From a virus, in IMG/VR virus record IMGVR_UViG_3300019757_000007, positions 1-64,000 of that record: a stretch of DNA of 64,000 nucleotides; one strand, written 5' to 3'. Both the position numbers and the translations under genes were made by a program. Shown here one piece after another: positions 51,728 through 60,303 of this stretch; position 1 is the stretch's first letter; each line of letters opens with the position of its first letter. The notes beneath the pieces were generated by a model, which saw only the letters and a program-made list of their open reading frames with translations, was not told the DNA's origin and did no database searches.

Positions 51728-52348
51728 TTACGCATCAACCTCAGTTGGTAATAATAACTCATCTAAGTTTCTACCACCTTTTGTCATATAACCAGCTAAT
51801 TCTTCTTTTGGAACTAATTGTTTAGCCATAATAAATTCAGCTAATTCTTCAGGAACTGAAGAAGCCATAGAAGATTTTAATACATGAGCTAAACCTTTAC
51901 CTCTAGCAACCTCACCAAGAAGTACTAAATTGTATCCCATTACTTCAACATTAAAACCTTCCGCTGTATGTAGGTTTCTTTGTATCTTTTCCATCTTTTC
52001 CATAGATACTTCAACTGCATATAAATGAGACGTTAATGTATTATTTGGTCCAGTAGGAAAGTTATGTGTACAAATCTCTTCTAATTTTTTAGGCTTAATT
52101 TTATAAGCTACTTCTTCCATAGCTTCTCTAATAACAGCTTGCGCTGCATTTTCACCTGCATCAACTTTACCACCAATAAAACCTAATCTACCATCTGATC
52201 TATTTACCATAAGAACTGCATTGTAAACTTTATCTCTTTGATCAGCTGGAACCGATTCTTTATTTTCCCAAGGCTTAATACCTTTTACATATACTGCTAC
52301 AAATGACGCGTTCGCCGATCCTACTGTTCCTGTTACTAATTTTTTCAT
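51728..52348 (-). CDS. Nudix hydrolase
   Basis: 206 residues. Nudix box GKVDAGENAAQAVIREAMEE (60-79) has the G-x5-E-x7-RE-x2-EE pattern, with Ala in place of the last Gly. A GRLGFIGG segment precedes it. Nudix enzymes cut nucleoside diphosphates linked to another group (ADP-ribose, NAD, Ap4A, dNTPs, capped RNA). The C-terminal 90 residues are an added helical part. First gene after the conserved promoter at 52418, in a genome that also has NADAR and MazG. Confidence 0.92.
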   Translation of the reverse strand: MKKLVTGTVGSANASFVAVYVKGIKPWENKESVPADQRDKVYNAVLMVNRSDGRLGFIGGKVDAGENAAQAVIREAMEEVAYKIKPKKLEEICTHNFPTGPNNTLTSHLYAVEVSMEKMEKIQRNLHTAEGFNVEVMGYNLVLLGEVARGKGLAHVLKSSMASSVPEELAEFIMAKQLVPKEELAGYMTKGGRNLDELLLPTEVDA

Positions 52349-52380
52349 TTTCTTTCTCCGTTTTTAATTTAATTTAGAAT

Positions 52381-52405
52381 AAAATTAATATAACTTTTCA
52401 ATTAT
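52381..52405 (-). promoter_or_regulatory. 5' leader hairpin with GAAA loop, copy at promoter 5
   Basis: TATAATT-GAAA-AGTTATA then TTAATTTTATT on the minus strand, a third near-identical copy. Confidence 0.55.
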
Positions 52406-52417
52406 ATCATCCTATCT

Positions 52418-52437
52418 GATTATAATATATCTATACT
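52418..52437 (-). promoter_or_regulatory. Conserved phage promoter, copy 5, at the strand switch
   Basis: Exact 20-mer on the minus strand, with ACTTTAAAATAAGT upstream (52444-52457). The plus-strand arm starts 80 bases away at 52519; no comparable plus-strand core is visible, so how that arm is started is not clear. Confidence 0.78.
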
Positions 52438-52518
52438 CTGTTGAACTTATTTTAAAGTAATTTTTAGGACCTTTTTATTAGTAAGGAACCAAACTCTATA
52501 AATAAAAAAGGAAATTCA

Positions 52519-53223
52519 ATGGGTAGGAAGAAAAAGAATATAATTGATGTTATTACAGACTTTAATAAAAAACATGGAAATTTTTATGATTATTCTTTAA
52601 TAGATTATAAGAATAGTAATAGTAAATTAAATATACTATGTCCAATACATGGATCTTTTTGGCAAACTTCTAATAATCATAGTCAGGGCCAAGGATGTCC
52701 TAAATGCCGTTCAAATAATAAAAAAACTTTAGCAGAAACCATTAACGATTTTAAAAAAGTTCATGGTAATAGATACGATTATTCTAAGGTTAATTATATA
52801 AATACTACTAAAAAAGTTGAGGTTATATGTAAAATAAAAAACCATAAATCATTTTTAGTTACTCCGAATAATCATAAAAAAGGAAGTGGGTGTCCATTAT
52901 GTAATAATAGTAAAGGAGAAACTTTAATTTTAACTTTTCTAGAAGATAATAATATTCTATTTAAAAAGGAATATACTTTTTCTAATCTTCCAAGAAAAAG
53001 ATTTGACTTCTTTCTAGAAGAATTAAATTTATGTATAGAATTTGATGGAAAACAACATTTTGAACCGATAGAACATTTTGGTGGAAAAGAAACATTTAAT
53101 TGGCTTAAAAGATCGGACAATCTTAAGAACCAATTTTGTAAAGATAATAATATTAAATTATTACGAATATCTTATTTAGAAATAAATAAAATTAAAGAAA
53201 TATTAAAAGGAAATATATGTTAG
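52519..53223 (+). CDS. Free-standing homing endonuclease, Vsr-like PD-(D/E)xK type
   Basis: 234 residues. Two N-terminal repeats of about 55 residues share HGN-x-YDYS-x-V-x-Y and end in zinc-type CP-x-C pairs (CPIHGSFW...CPKC; NHKSF...CPLC). The C-terminal 100 residues hold KRFDFFLEELNLCIEFDGKQ, then H-x7-HFGG and an RISYLEI strand, as in Vsr/EDxHD homing endonucleases such as I-Bth0305I. It cuts DNA to spread its own gene. It overlaps the RNAP beta gene by seven bases, which suggests recent insertion at that start. Confidence 0.85.
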   Translation: MGRKKKNIIDVITDFNKKHGNFYDYSLIDYKNSNSKLNILCPIHGSFWQTSNNHSQGQGCPKCRSNNKKTLAETINDFKKVHGNRYDYSKVNYINTTKKVEVICKIKNHKSFLVTPNNHKKGSGCPLCNNSKGETLILTFLEDNNILFKKEYTFSNLPRKRFDFFLEELNLCIEFDGKQHFEPIEHFGGKETFNWLKRSDNLKNQFCKDNNIKLLRISYLEINKIKEILKGNIC

Positions 53224-56200
53224 AACATGATAATAGAGATACAAAAATTAAAATAAATTTTCAAAATAAAGTAAATGATACTTTAAGATTCTATGAGAAA
53301 TTTGCTAAAGATGGGTTATTAATAGAATATGCTTATTTAGATAAGACTAAAAATATTACTTATCATACAGCATTAGGAGATGTTAAACATTTCCCAAAAG
53401 AAAGATTAAATACATTTTTAATTAATCTTTATAATAAAATAACAACAGATAAAATAGGGACATTACCTAATCATAATCAGAAAACAAGAATTGATTTAAA
53501 AAATAAAACAAGTAATGTTTATTACTCATTAAGAATGTTTGGATTTGATAGTCCATTATTTATTATGTTTATGGTAAATAAAGGGTTAATGGGAGCATTA
53601 ACTTATTTTGGAATTAATAGTAACCTTACAAAGACTAAGGATAAAGGGGCTTTCTTAAGTGTTAAGATTCATGATAAGAATGGAGATTTAGGATATTTAA
53701 ATACTTATGCTAAAGATTTACATCACGAATATTTATTAAATGGATTAAGAAAAGAAGCTAATAAGATATTCCCATTAAAGGAAGAAGATTTAACTAGTAC
53801 AGAAGTACTTCAAAAATATTTCCAGAACTATTATAATGTTCAAAGATACCTAAATTATAAAGAAGCTCCGAATAGTTTTATTGATGTTACTACTAAAAAG
53901 ATTCTAAAAACGTATGGATATGACACCGATTTCTTTAAGTTATATGGGGAGTTTATGCCACATAAACTCATGAATGATAAAGTAGAAGATATTAATAATC
54001 TAAAAAATCAAAGAGTTCGTATGTCTGAAAGTATCGCGCATGCGGCTTATAAAGTACTACAACAAGGTATTATTCATATGAAGAATAATAAGAATCAATT
54101 TAATATTAAATTAGATATTGATAAGAACTTTATTACAAAAGAGCTTATGAGTTCTGGTATGTTGCAGTATACTCAAACTATTAATCCTTTAGAAGAATTA
54201 ATTCTGAGTACTAAGATTACTAAATCGGGTATTGGTAATATGAAGAAAGAGCAAATTACTTTAGAAAGAAGAGATTTAAATCCATCTTATTTTGGGACAA
54301 TTTCTCCTTCGACTACTAATGAGTACGGTAATATTGGTATGAATCAAACACTTAGTAATAGAAGTATTATTAAAGATAGATTCGGAAGTATTCTTATTAA
54401 ACCTTTTGATAATCATCAGAATCCTTTGGATGCTTTATCTGCTACTGATTCATTATCCCCATTCTTTGAATTTGATGATACTACTAGACGTATTATGGGT
54501 AATCAACAGTTTGCTCAGTTTGCTCAAATAGATAGACCGGATGAACCATTAATTCAAACTGGTATGGAAGGGATTATTCCTTACTTAGTATCAGATAGAT
54601 TTGCTATTAAAGCTAAAGATGATGGTAAAGTAACTGGTGTTGGAGAAGAACTTAAATTAACTTATAAAGATGGTACTAAAGATCAATACTCTGTTAAAGA
54701 TAAAAAATCTAGAACAAAGCGTGGTATTTTTATGCCTATTAAATATTCGGTACTTGTAAAAACGGGAGAGAAAGTTAAGAAAGGTCAATTACTGGCTGCT
54801 ACTAGTTCTCTAAAAAGTGGAAAATTAGCAGTAGGTAAAAATCTAAATGTAGCCTTAATGGGGTACAGAGGAATGAATTATGAAGATGGTTGGGTAGCAG
54901 CTGAAACTATTGGAGCTAAATATACTAATACTCTTTATAATAAAATTACTATTCCTATAGATACTGGAGCTAAAATTTTAAAATTTAATATAGCTGATGG
55001 TACGGATACTAAACCTGGAGAAGTTCTAGTTGAATATAGAAGTGGAAATGTCAACTTAGAAGATATTGTTAATAATGAAATCCAAATAGAAAATGGAGAT
55101 GATGATCTTTTAGTTGGTAGAGAAGTATCTGGTGGAACTATTAAACATAGAAGTCCAGGTGGGAAAATTAAAGATATTAAAATTCTTTTAAATGGTACAC
55201 AGATAGATAATAATGTTCTTCAGGCTTGGAAAACATTAACTAAAGATATTAAAAATAAATTAAAAGTTTGTGACGATATTTTAGATCCAGTAAAAAAATT
55301 AGATTGTCAAAATAGTATTGAAAATATTGAGTCTTTAAAAGTAGGTTCTCATAAAGTAAATAATAATGAATTTGATGGTTATATTATTGAGCTATTTATA
55401 GAAAAAGAAAATCCAGTTGGAAATGGTAGTAAGTTTGCCTTACTTGGAGGTTCTGGAGGTAAAGGAACTATTCAATATCAAATTCCAGAAGGAAAAGAAC
55501 CAGTATCTGTAGATACAGGTTTAAAGATTGAATTTATCCCAACACCCGCATCTAATATTTCAAGAAAGAATATGTCTGTTGTTTTAAGTCTTTTTGTAGG
55601 TAAAATTGTTTACTTCCTTAATAAGAAAGCACAAGAGTTAATATTTGCTGGAAAGATACATCAAGCCGAACAACTATTATTGAAAACATATAGTTATTTA
55701 GATAGGACTAAAGAAAGCAATATCCTAGAAGATCTTAAATTATTTTTCGATCAAAGTACTAAAGATATTATTACTTATGTGCGAAAATGTAATCCTAGAA
55801 GTAAACCAGCATTTCCATTGTTAGTTACTCCATTTAAGAATAAAATTACTATGCCTGATATAGAAAAAGCAGCAGCTGTAATTAATATTCCATTAAATGA
55901 AAAGGTCAGAATTCCAGAAGAAGATAATATTATTACTGAGTATTCAGTACCTGTAGGTATATTCCCAGTAGTTTACTTAGAACATTTCCCTAAAGAGATG
56001 TCGGGAATAAGAGCAAATATTAAAGCTAAAAAACAATTTACAACTGGACAAGGTAGATCAGGAACTAAGGATGGTGATGGAGCTATTAAGTTAGGAGTAT
56101 ATGATTTATTTGCGGTTGCTAGTAAAAAAGCTTCTTCTGTTATTACTGAATTACATATGATGAAATCGGATAATGAGGTAGGTAGTAAAAAACTTAGAAA

Positions 56201-56342
56201 TAAGATACTTAAAGATGGTCTAATTGTGGATCAAGATGATATTGAGATTACTCAAGAACTTAAAGATAATGCAAAAACTAAGAAGTTAGTAGATACTTAC
56301 TTCAGAGGAGCATTACTAGATCCGAATTTATCAGGAGCATAA
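53217..56342 (+). CDS. Second (probably virion) RNAP beta subunit, one piece
   Basis: 1041 residues covering a whole beta. NQRVRMSESIAHAAYKVLQQ (264-283) equals RRxRxVGELLxNQFRIGL. INPLEELILSTKITKSGIG to NPSYFGTISPS (322-364) equals the fork region. PFFEFDDTTRRIMGNQQ (about 432) equals PFLEHDDANRALMGANM. GYRGMNYEDGWVAAE equals GYNFEDAIVISE. LLGGSGGKGTIQY replaces GRHGNKGV. GRSGTKDGDGAIKLGVYDLF near residue 950 equals GGQRFGEMEVWAL. Distinct from the split beta at 17.7-23.4 kb. Phages of the phiKZ kind pack one RNAP in the virion, and this is the likely part of it. Confidence 0.93.
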   Translation: MLEHDNRDTKIKINFQNKVNDTLRFYEKFAKDGLLIEYAYLDKTKNITYHTALGDVKHFPKERLNTFLINLYNKITTDKIGTLPNHNQKTRIDLKNKTSNVYYSLRMFGFDSPLFIMFMVNKGLMGALTYFGINSNLTKTKDKGAFLSVKIHDKNGDLGYLNTYAKDLHHEYLLNGLRKEANKIFPLKEEDLTSTEVLQKYFQNYYNVQRYLNYKEAPNSFIDVTTKKILKTYGYDTDFFKLYGEFMPHKLMNDKVEDINNLKNQRVRMSESIAHAAYKVLQQGIIHMKNNKNQFNIKLDIDKNFITKELMSSGMLQYTQTINPLEELILSTKITKSGIGNMKKEQITLERRDLNPSYFGTISPSTTNEYGNIGMNQTLSNRSIIKDRFGSILIKPFDNHQNPLDALSATDSLSPFFEFDDTTRRIMGNQQFAQFAQIDRPDEPLIQTGMEGIIPYLVSDRFAIKAKDDGKVTGVGEELKLTYKDGTKDQYSVKDKKSRTKRGIFMPIKYSVLVKTGEKVKKGQLLAATSSLKSGKLAVGKNLNVALMGYRGMNYEDGWVAAETIGAKYTNTLYNKITIPIDTGAKILKFNIADGTDTKPGEVLVEYRSGNVNLEDIVNNEIQIENGDDDLLVGREVSGGTIKHRSPGGKIKDIKILLNGTQIDNNVLQAWKTLTKDIKNKLKVCDDILDPVKKLDCQNSIENIESLKVGSHKVNNNEFDGYIIELFIEKENPVGNGSKFALLGGSGGKGTIQYQIPEGKEPVSVDTGLKIEFIPTPASNISRKNMSVVLSLFVGKIVYFLNKKAQELIFAGKIHQAEQLLLKTYSYLDRTKESNILEDLKLFFDQSTKDIITYVRKCNPRSKPAFPLLVTPFKNKITMPDIEKAAAVINIPLNEKVRIPEEDNIITEYSVPVGIFPVVYLEHFPKEMSGIRANIKAKKQFTTGQGRSGTKDGDGAIKLGVYDLFAVASKKASSVITELHMMKSDNEVGSKKLRNKILKDGLIVDQDDIEITQELKDNAKTKKLVDTYFRGALLDPNLSGA

Positions 56343-56343
56343 A

Positions 56344-56622
56344 ATGACGGTTACTTTAGAAGTAAATAAAGAATTAATAACAGAATCTATGTTTGGTGGA
56401 GCAGGTAAAAGATTAATTCAAAATCAATTAGATAGAAAAGTACGGGATAGAATGAAACATCATGAAACTATGGCCGATATGAGAAAAACGGCAGATCGAG
56501 TAAACGCTCGATCTAAAGAAACTATTAAAGATGAAGTTAATAAGGTAGAGATATCTGATAAATCTTCTTCTTATGGTCCAAGACCAAAAACAAAGCCTAA
56601 TCCATATGATAAATATTTATAA
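56344..56622 (+). CDS. Small unknown protein after RNAP beta
   Basis: 92 residues, basic and helical in the middle (RKVRDRMKHHETMADMRK), ending GPRPKTKPNPYDKYL. It begins one base after the beta stop, so it is co-translated. Could be a virion companion of the polymerase; unknown. Confidence 0.66.
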   Translation: MTVTLEVNKELITESMFGGAGKRLIQNQLDRKVRDRMKHHETMADMRKTADRVNARSKETIKDEVNKVEISDKSSSYGPRPKTKPNPYDKYL

Positions 56623-56633
56623 AGGAAATTGAT

Positions 56634-56795
56634 ATGTTAACTAAAAGCACTAGTCAAGTACTAGTAAATAAAGCCAGAGGTTCTGGAGATAAATTATCTC
56701 CTGATATGAAGAAAATAGAAGAAAGCGCTAAACCAGTTAAGATTAACGATAAAATGGTTATAGATTTATACGGAAATAAACAGAATAAAAAGTAA
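56634..56795 (+). CDS. Small basic protein of 53 residues
   Basis: ATG at 56634 with AAAGGAAATTGAT upstream. MLTKSTSQVLVNKARGSGDK, then KPVKINDKMVIDLYGNKQNKK. No membrane segment. Too short for most gene finders. Unknown. Confidence 0.6.
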   Translation: MLTKSTSQVLVNKARGSGDKLSPDMKKIEESAKPVKINDKMVIDLYGNKQNKK

Positions 56796-56796
56796 A

Positions 56797-56850
56797 TAGC
56801 TGGTCAGCTATACTAAGCTATAGCTGGCTATAGTGAGCTAGCTATTAGCA
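56797..56850. repeat. AGCT-rich hairpin repeat, copy 7
   Basis: TAGCTGGTCAGCTA palindrome plus CTATAGCTGGCTATAGTGAG then CTAGCTATTAGC. The only copy on the plus-strand arm, in the same orientation to its gene as copy 2. Confidence 0.72.
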
Positions 56851-56881
56851 AAATAAAAAAAATAACAAGGAAAAAATTAAA

Positions 56882-58429
56882 ATGTGGATATATAAAAATA
56901 AAGTAATAACAGAAATACCACCAGAGGCAATATCTTTTACATATAAAATAACTAGATTAAATATAGAGGATGATAATACAAGCCCAATTTATTATATAGG
57001 AAAAAAGAATTTTTATAGAAAATCAAGAAAAAAAATATTAGAATCGGATTGGATGGAGTATTATGGTTCTTCTGAATGGTTAAAGGAACATGTTAAAAAA
57101 TATGGTTCTGATAATTTTGAAAGAGAAATATTAGAAATATGTTTTTCTAAATCCGAGGCTACTTATAAAGAGGTTAAACTATTAATAGAGAACGAGGTTC
57201 TTGAAGTAGATCATACTAATAAAATGAAAAAATTATATTATAATCTAAGTATTCTTGGAAGATATTCTACGAATAAATTTTTTACCAAATCAGATTTAGA
57301 AAAATTAAGTTATTATAAAAAACAACCGGATAAATATATAGATAGATTTGCTGTAAATAATGGAGTATCTACTAGATTTTTAAACTCGGAACTTTACGAT
57401 ATAGAGGAATTTTTATTGGAGAACCCAGAATGGACTTTAGGTACTGGAATAACACAAAAATATAAAGATATGATTTGTTGTACTGATGGTATAGAAAATA
57501 TATATATAGAAAAATATAATATTGATACTTTTCTTGAAGAAAATAAATTATTTTATAAAGGTAGTAAATTTAAAGGAAAATATAAAAGAATTAATAATGG
57601 AATCGAAGAAAGAAGAATTCCTATCAATGATGTTTTACCGGAAGGATTTGTACTAGGTGGAATAGTCAATATTGATTATAATAATAAAATAAGATTAATT
57701 CATTATAAAAAATACACAACTATAACCATACCTGACTACCATAAGGATTCTTATTTAGAAGATGGTTGGGAAATATGTCCAGATGATTTTAATATTTCTA
57801 CTTTCTCTAGATGGATAAATAAGGATTCTATAAATAAAAAAATAAAATTATCGGAAATTAATTCCTATCTAACAGATGGTTGGGAATTAGGAAGATATAA
57901 TAATTATAATAAAAATAAGGTATCTATAGTTAAGGATGAGGAAATTAAATATATATCTATAGATGATATCGAATCGTATATAAAAGATGGGTGGATTCTA
58001 GGTGGGAAAAAAATTGGTTCTTTAAAAGAGAGAAATTTAGTATTAGTTAGTGATAATAAAAATAATAAAAAAACTATCCCTATTAATAATCTAAAAGATT
58101 TTTTATCAAAAAATCCAGAATGGAAAGAAGGATTTACCCCAAAACATAAATTTAATACAAAAAATCAAGTATTTGTATATGATATTACTAAAGATAATTT
58201 ACCTCTTATAGTTACTCCAGAAGAATATAAAAATAATAAAAATTTAGTTCTTAGAAACACGGTACAATTACAAAAGAAAAAAGGGTTAACTAAAACAGAA
58301 ATAAATAGAATAAATAAATATTATCTTGAGGTATATCCAAAAAGAAGAAAAATCCCAACTTATAAATATCATAATTCAACCGTAGATAAAATATTAAAAG
58401 ATATTGAGGAGTATAGATATGGTAAATAG
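56882..58429 (+). CDS. GIY-YIG-type homing endonuclease (Seg-like) with DGW repeats
   Basis: 515 residues. The N-terminal 110 match Seg-type GIY-YIG nucleases: FTYKITR...YYIGKKNFYR (19-48), SDWMEYYGSSEWL and NFEREILEICFSKSEA. GIY is changed to FTY. The C-terminal 300 residues contain at least four units ending in a Y-[LI]-x-DGW-x2 or P-E-[GW]-x2-G turn (SYLEDGWEI, SYLTDGWEL, SYIKDGWIL, NPEWKEG). These are probably DNA-reading modules. Sits 0.5 kb after the second RNAP beta. Confidence 0.85.
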   Translation: MWIYKNKVITEIPPEAISFTYKITRLNIEDDNTSPIYYIGKKNFYRKSRKKILESDWMEYYGSSEWLKEHVKKYGSDNFEREILEICFSKSEATYKEVKLLIENEVLEVDHTNKMKKLYYNLSILGRYSTNKFFTKSDLEKLSYYKKQPDKYIDRFAVNNGVSTRFLNSELYDIEEFLLENPEWTLGTGITQKYKDMICCTDGIENIYIEKYNIDTFLEENKLFYKGSKFKGKYKRINNGIEERRIPINDVLPEGFVLGGIVNIDYNNKIRLIHYKKYTTITIPDYHKDSYLEDGWEICPDDFNISTFSRWINKDSINKKIKLSEINSYLTDGWELGRYNNYNKNKVSIVKDEEIKYISIDDIESYIKDGWILGGKKIGSLKERNLVLVSDNKNNKKTIPINNLKDFLSKNPEWKEGFTPKHKFNTKNQVFVYDITKDNLPLIVTPEEYKNNKNLVLRNTVQLQKKKGLTKTEINRINKYYLEVYPKRRKIPTYKYHNSTVDKILKDIEEYRYGK

Positions 58430-58703
58430 AAGCTCCCAAATAACATTAGAATATTTAAATAGTTATTTTCCTTATCTTCAGAATCAAGTTCTAAACGAAG
58501 TAAATAAAAATTTTAAAAATATTCCAGATGAGGAAGTAGATAATTTAGTACAACATTTAATCCGTTCTAAATTATCAGATAAGATGAAGAATCTAAAAAC
58601 ATTTAAACAAGAATTAACAGAATTGGGTATTATAAAACCTAAAGAAGAAAAAAAAGAGGATATATTAAATGAAAAGAAACATACATCAATTAAGCGTAAA
58701 TAA
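58419..58703 (+). CDS. Small unknown helical protein
   Basis: 94 residues from Met at 58419 (TTGAGGAGTATAGAT upstream). The start lies inside the end of the nuclease gene. Helical, acidic then Lys-rich, ending HTSIKRK. Coupled by overlap to 58669. Unknown. Confidence 0.64.
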   Translation: MVNRSSQITLEYLNSYFPYLQNQVLNEVNKNFKNIPDEEVDNLVQHLIRSKLSDKMKNLKTFKQELTELGIIKPKEEKKEDILNEKKHTSIKRK

Positions 58704-59019
58704 ATCTCTTATCTTAGAAGAGGCTAAAGAACTCCAGAAATTATCTAAAGAAGAAATTCAAACTAAAAAAGATAAGTTCGGAAAAATGGCAAAAGGATTA
58801 AAGAAAGGAAACTTTACTTCTTATTGTCAAAGTCATGGATATACTACAGGAAGCCATCCAGATTGTATTGCTAAAGCTTTAAAAGAAGCAGATGATACTG
58901 GTAATAGTACTTTAAAAAGAAGAGCTGTACTGGCTAGAACATTTGCTGGGATGGCTAAGAAAAGAAAAGAAAATAATGCCGCTAAATTAAATAATTCTGT
59001 GGCAAGTTCTTATAGTTAG
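58669..59019 (+). CDS. Small basic unknown protein
   Basis: 116 residues, Lys/Ala-rich helices around a short GNFTSYCQSHGYTTGSHPDC segment that could bind one metal (Cys, His, His, Cys). The helical C-terminus LKRRAVLARTFAGMAKKRKE suggests nucleic-acid or virion binding. TAG stop. Unknown. Confidence 0.68.
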   Translation: MKRNIHQLSVNKSLILEEAKELQKLSKEEIQTKKDKFGKMAKGLKKGNFTSYCQSHGYTTGSHPDCIAKALKEADDTGNSTLKRRAVLARTFAGMAKKRKENNAAKLNNSVASSYS

Positions 59020-59095
59020 TAATGATATATTAATGTATATAATATCATTATATTATCAACAAATGGATACTATAATATTATATATGGAGTTAAAG

Positions 59096-59479
59096 ATGAA
59101 GAAAATAAATGAATTAAATGTATTGGTAGTAGACGATTCTAAAACAATTTGTAGAATTAATAAAATGATAGTTACTCAAATGGGAGTAAATAATTGTGAT
59201 ACAGCAGAAGATGGTTCTGTGGGATTAAAATTATTTATGAAAAATGATTACGACTTAGTACTATCAGATATTAATATGCCAGTAATGAATGGTTTTGAGT
59301 TCGTTGCCGAAATACGTAAAAGAAAATCAAAAGATGAATGTCCGGTATTTATGATTACTACAGAGGGTGGCAAACAAGAAGTACTTAGAGCTCTAAAATT
59401 AGGAGCAAATAATTATTTAGTTAAACCATTAGATAAAGATAATTTAATACAGAAAATAGAAGATTTATACCAAGCTTAA
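59096..59479 (+). CDS. cheY: CheY-like response-regulator receiver protein
   Basis: 127 residues from Met at 59096 (GGAGTTAAAG upstream), a single receiver domain with nothing fused. Acid pair D13/D14 (VVDDSKT), phospho-acceptor D58 in LSDINMPVMNG, T88/T89 and K110 (VKPL) are all kept, so it can be phosphorylated. FMITTEGGKQEV followed by LKLGANNYLVKP is very close in sequence to CheY of Campylobacter/Helicobacter. It could compete at the host flagellar motor or with CheA. A palindrome follows the stop. Confidence 0.92.
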   Translation: MKKINELNVLVVDDSKTICRINKMIVTQMGVNNCDTAEDGSVGLKLFMKNDYDLVLSDINMPVMNGFEFVAEIRKRKSKDECPVFMITTEGGKQEVLRALKLGANNYLVKPLDKDNLIQKIEDLYQA

Positions 59480-59495
59480 GAACTACTAGTAGTTC
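59480..59495. terminator. Palindromic hairpin after cheY
   Basis: GAACTACT/AGTAGTTC directly past the TAA. No U-tract, so a weak terminator or 3' stabiliser. Confidence 0.5.
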
Positions 59496-59541
59496 ATAGA
59501 GATATAAATAATAAAAGAAAAATAATTTAAGGAAATAGGAA

Positions 59542-60264
59542 ATGATTTATTATTATAATGACGAGGAAATTATAAAAGTAAGAATAAAAGAACCCGAAGA
59601 TGATAGTAAATTTACTATGACTTCTGAGATTGAGTACCTGCAGCAAATGGATATTAAAAATTTTAATTACTATGTATTTGAAAGTGATATAGAAAAGCTT
59701 TCATATGAAGAATTTGAGTACTGGTATCAACAATATTTTAGAGATTGGATTAGTGATTTAAATGAGGATTATTTAGATATAGATTTAGAAAACCTCGAAA
59801 GAAATTTTAAGAATCCAGATGAAAAAAGATTCTTTCTAAAGAAAATAGTATTCTTTGTAATGCATATATTTCCTTATGAGATATTAAAAGATATAATGTT
59901 GGATATTCAAAAATATCCAGAATTGGCTGGAGATTTAGATTTAAATAATTTATACGAAGGTGATTTTTATAATATATTTGATATAGATAATCCAAATGTA
60001 ATCCATTTAAAAGCCTGTATTCAAAAGTTACTTAATCATAGAATAGTTAAATTAAAAAATTGGATTAATATTTTAGATGATTTTAGTACGGTATCTAAAA
60101 AAGATACTTTAGAAGATAGTGTTGCTTTATTAGATTCTCATATAGATAAACAGAATATGTTTAATAATATGTATATTGAAATTATAGATGGTACTCCTTT
60201 AGAAAAGATTACTAACTTATTTAATATTTATATTGAAAAAGACTTTTTAAACCTTAGTGTTTAA
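59542..60264 (+). CDS. Unknown acidic protein
   Basis: 240 residues, rich in Asp, Glu, Tyr, Phe and Ile; helical. Contains FEYWYQQYFRDWISDLNEDY and a later DLDLNNLYEGDFYNIFDID region. No motif. GGAAATAGGAA upstream. Ends in a stem-loop. Confidence 0.7.
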   Translation: MIYYYNDEEIIKVRIKEPEDDSKFTMTSEIEYLQQMDIKNFNYYVFESDIEKLSYEEFEYWYQQYFRDWISDLNEDYLDIDLENLERNFKNPDEKRFFLKKIVFFVMHIFPYEILKDIMLDIQKYPELAGDLDLNNLYEGDFYNIFDIDNPNVIHLKACIQKLLNHRIVKLKNWINILDDFSTVSKKDTLEDSVALLDSHIDKQNMFNNMYIEIIDGTPLEKITNLFNIYIEKDFLNLSV

Positions 60265-60269
60265 AAGTC
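60241..60269 (+). terminator. Stem-loop at the end of 59542-60264
   Basis: GACTTTTTAAAC/GTTTAAAAGTC with one bulge, around the stop codon; no strong U-run follows. Confidence 0.5.
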
Positions 60270-60303
60270 TGAACTAAATTGAAGATAAAATTAAAGGAAA
60301 AAT

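Noticed and set aside
1545-56850. AGCT-rich repeats as a CRISPR array
   Set aside because: Copies are kilobases apart, vary in sequence, lie behind stop codons and have no regular spacers; no cas genes are present.
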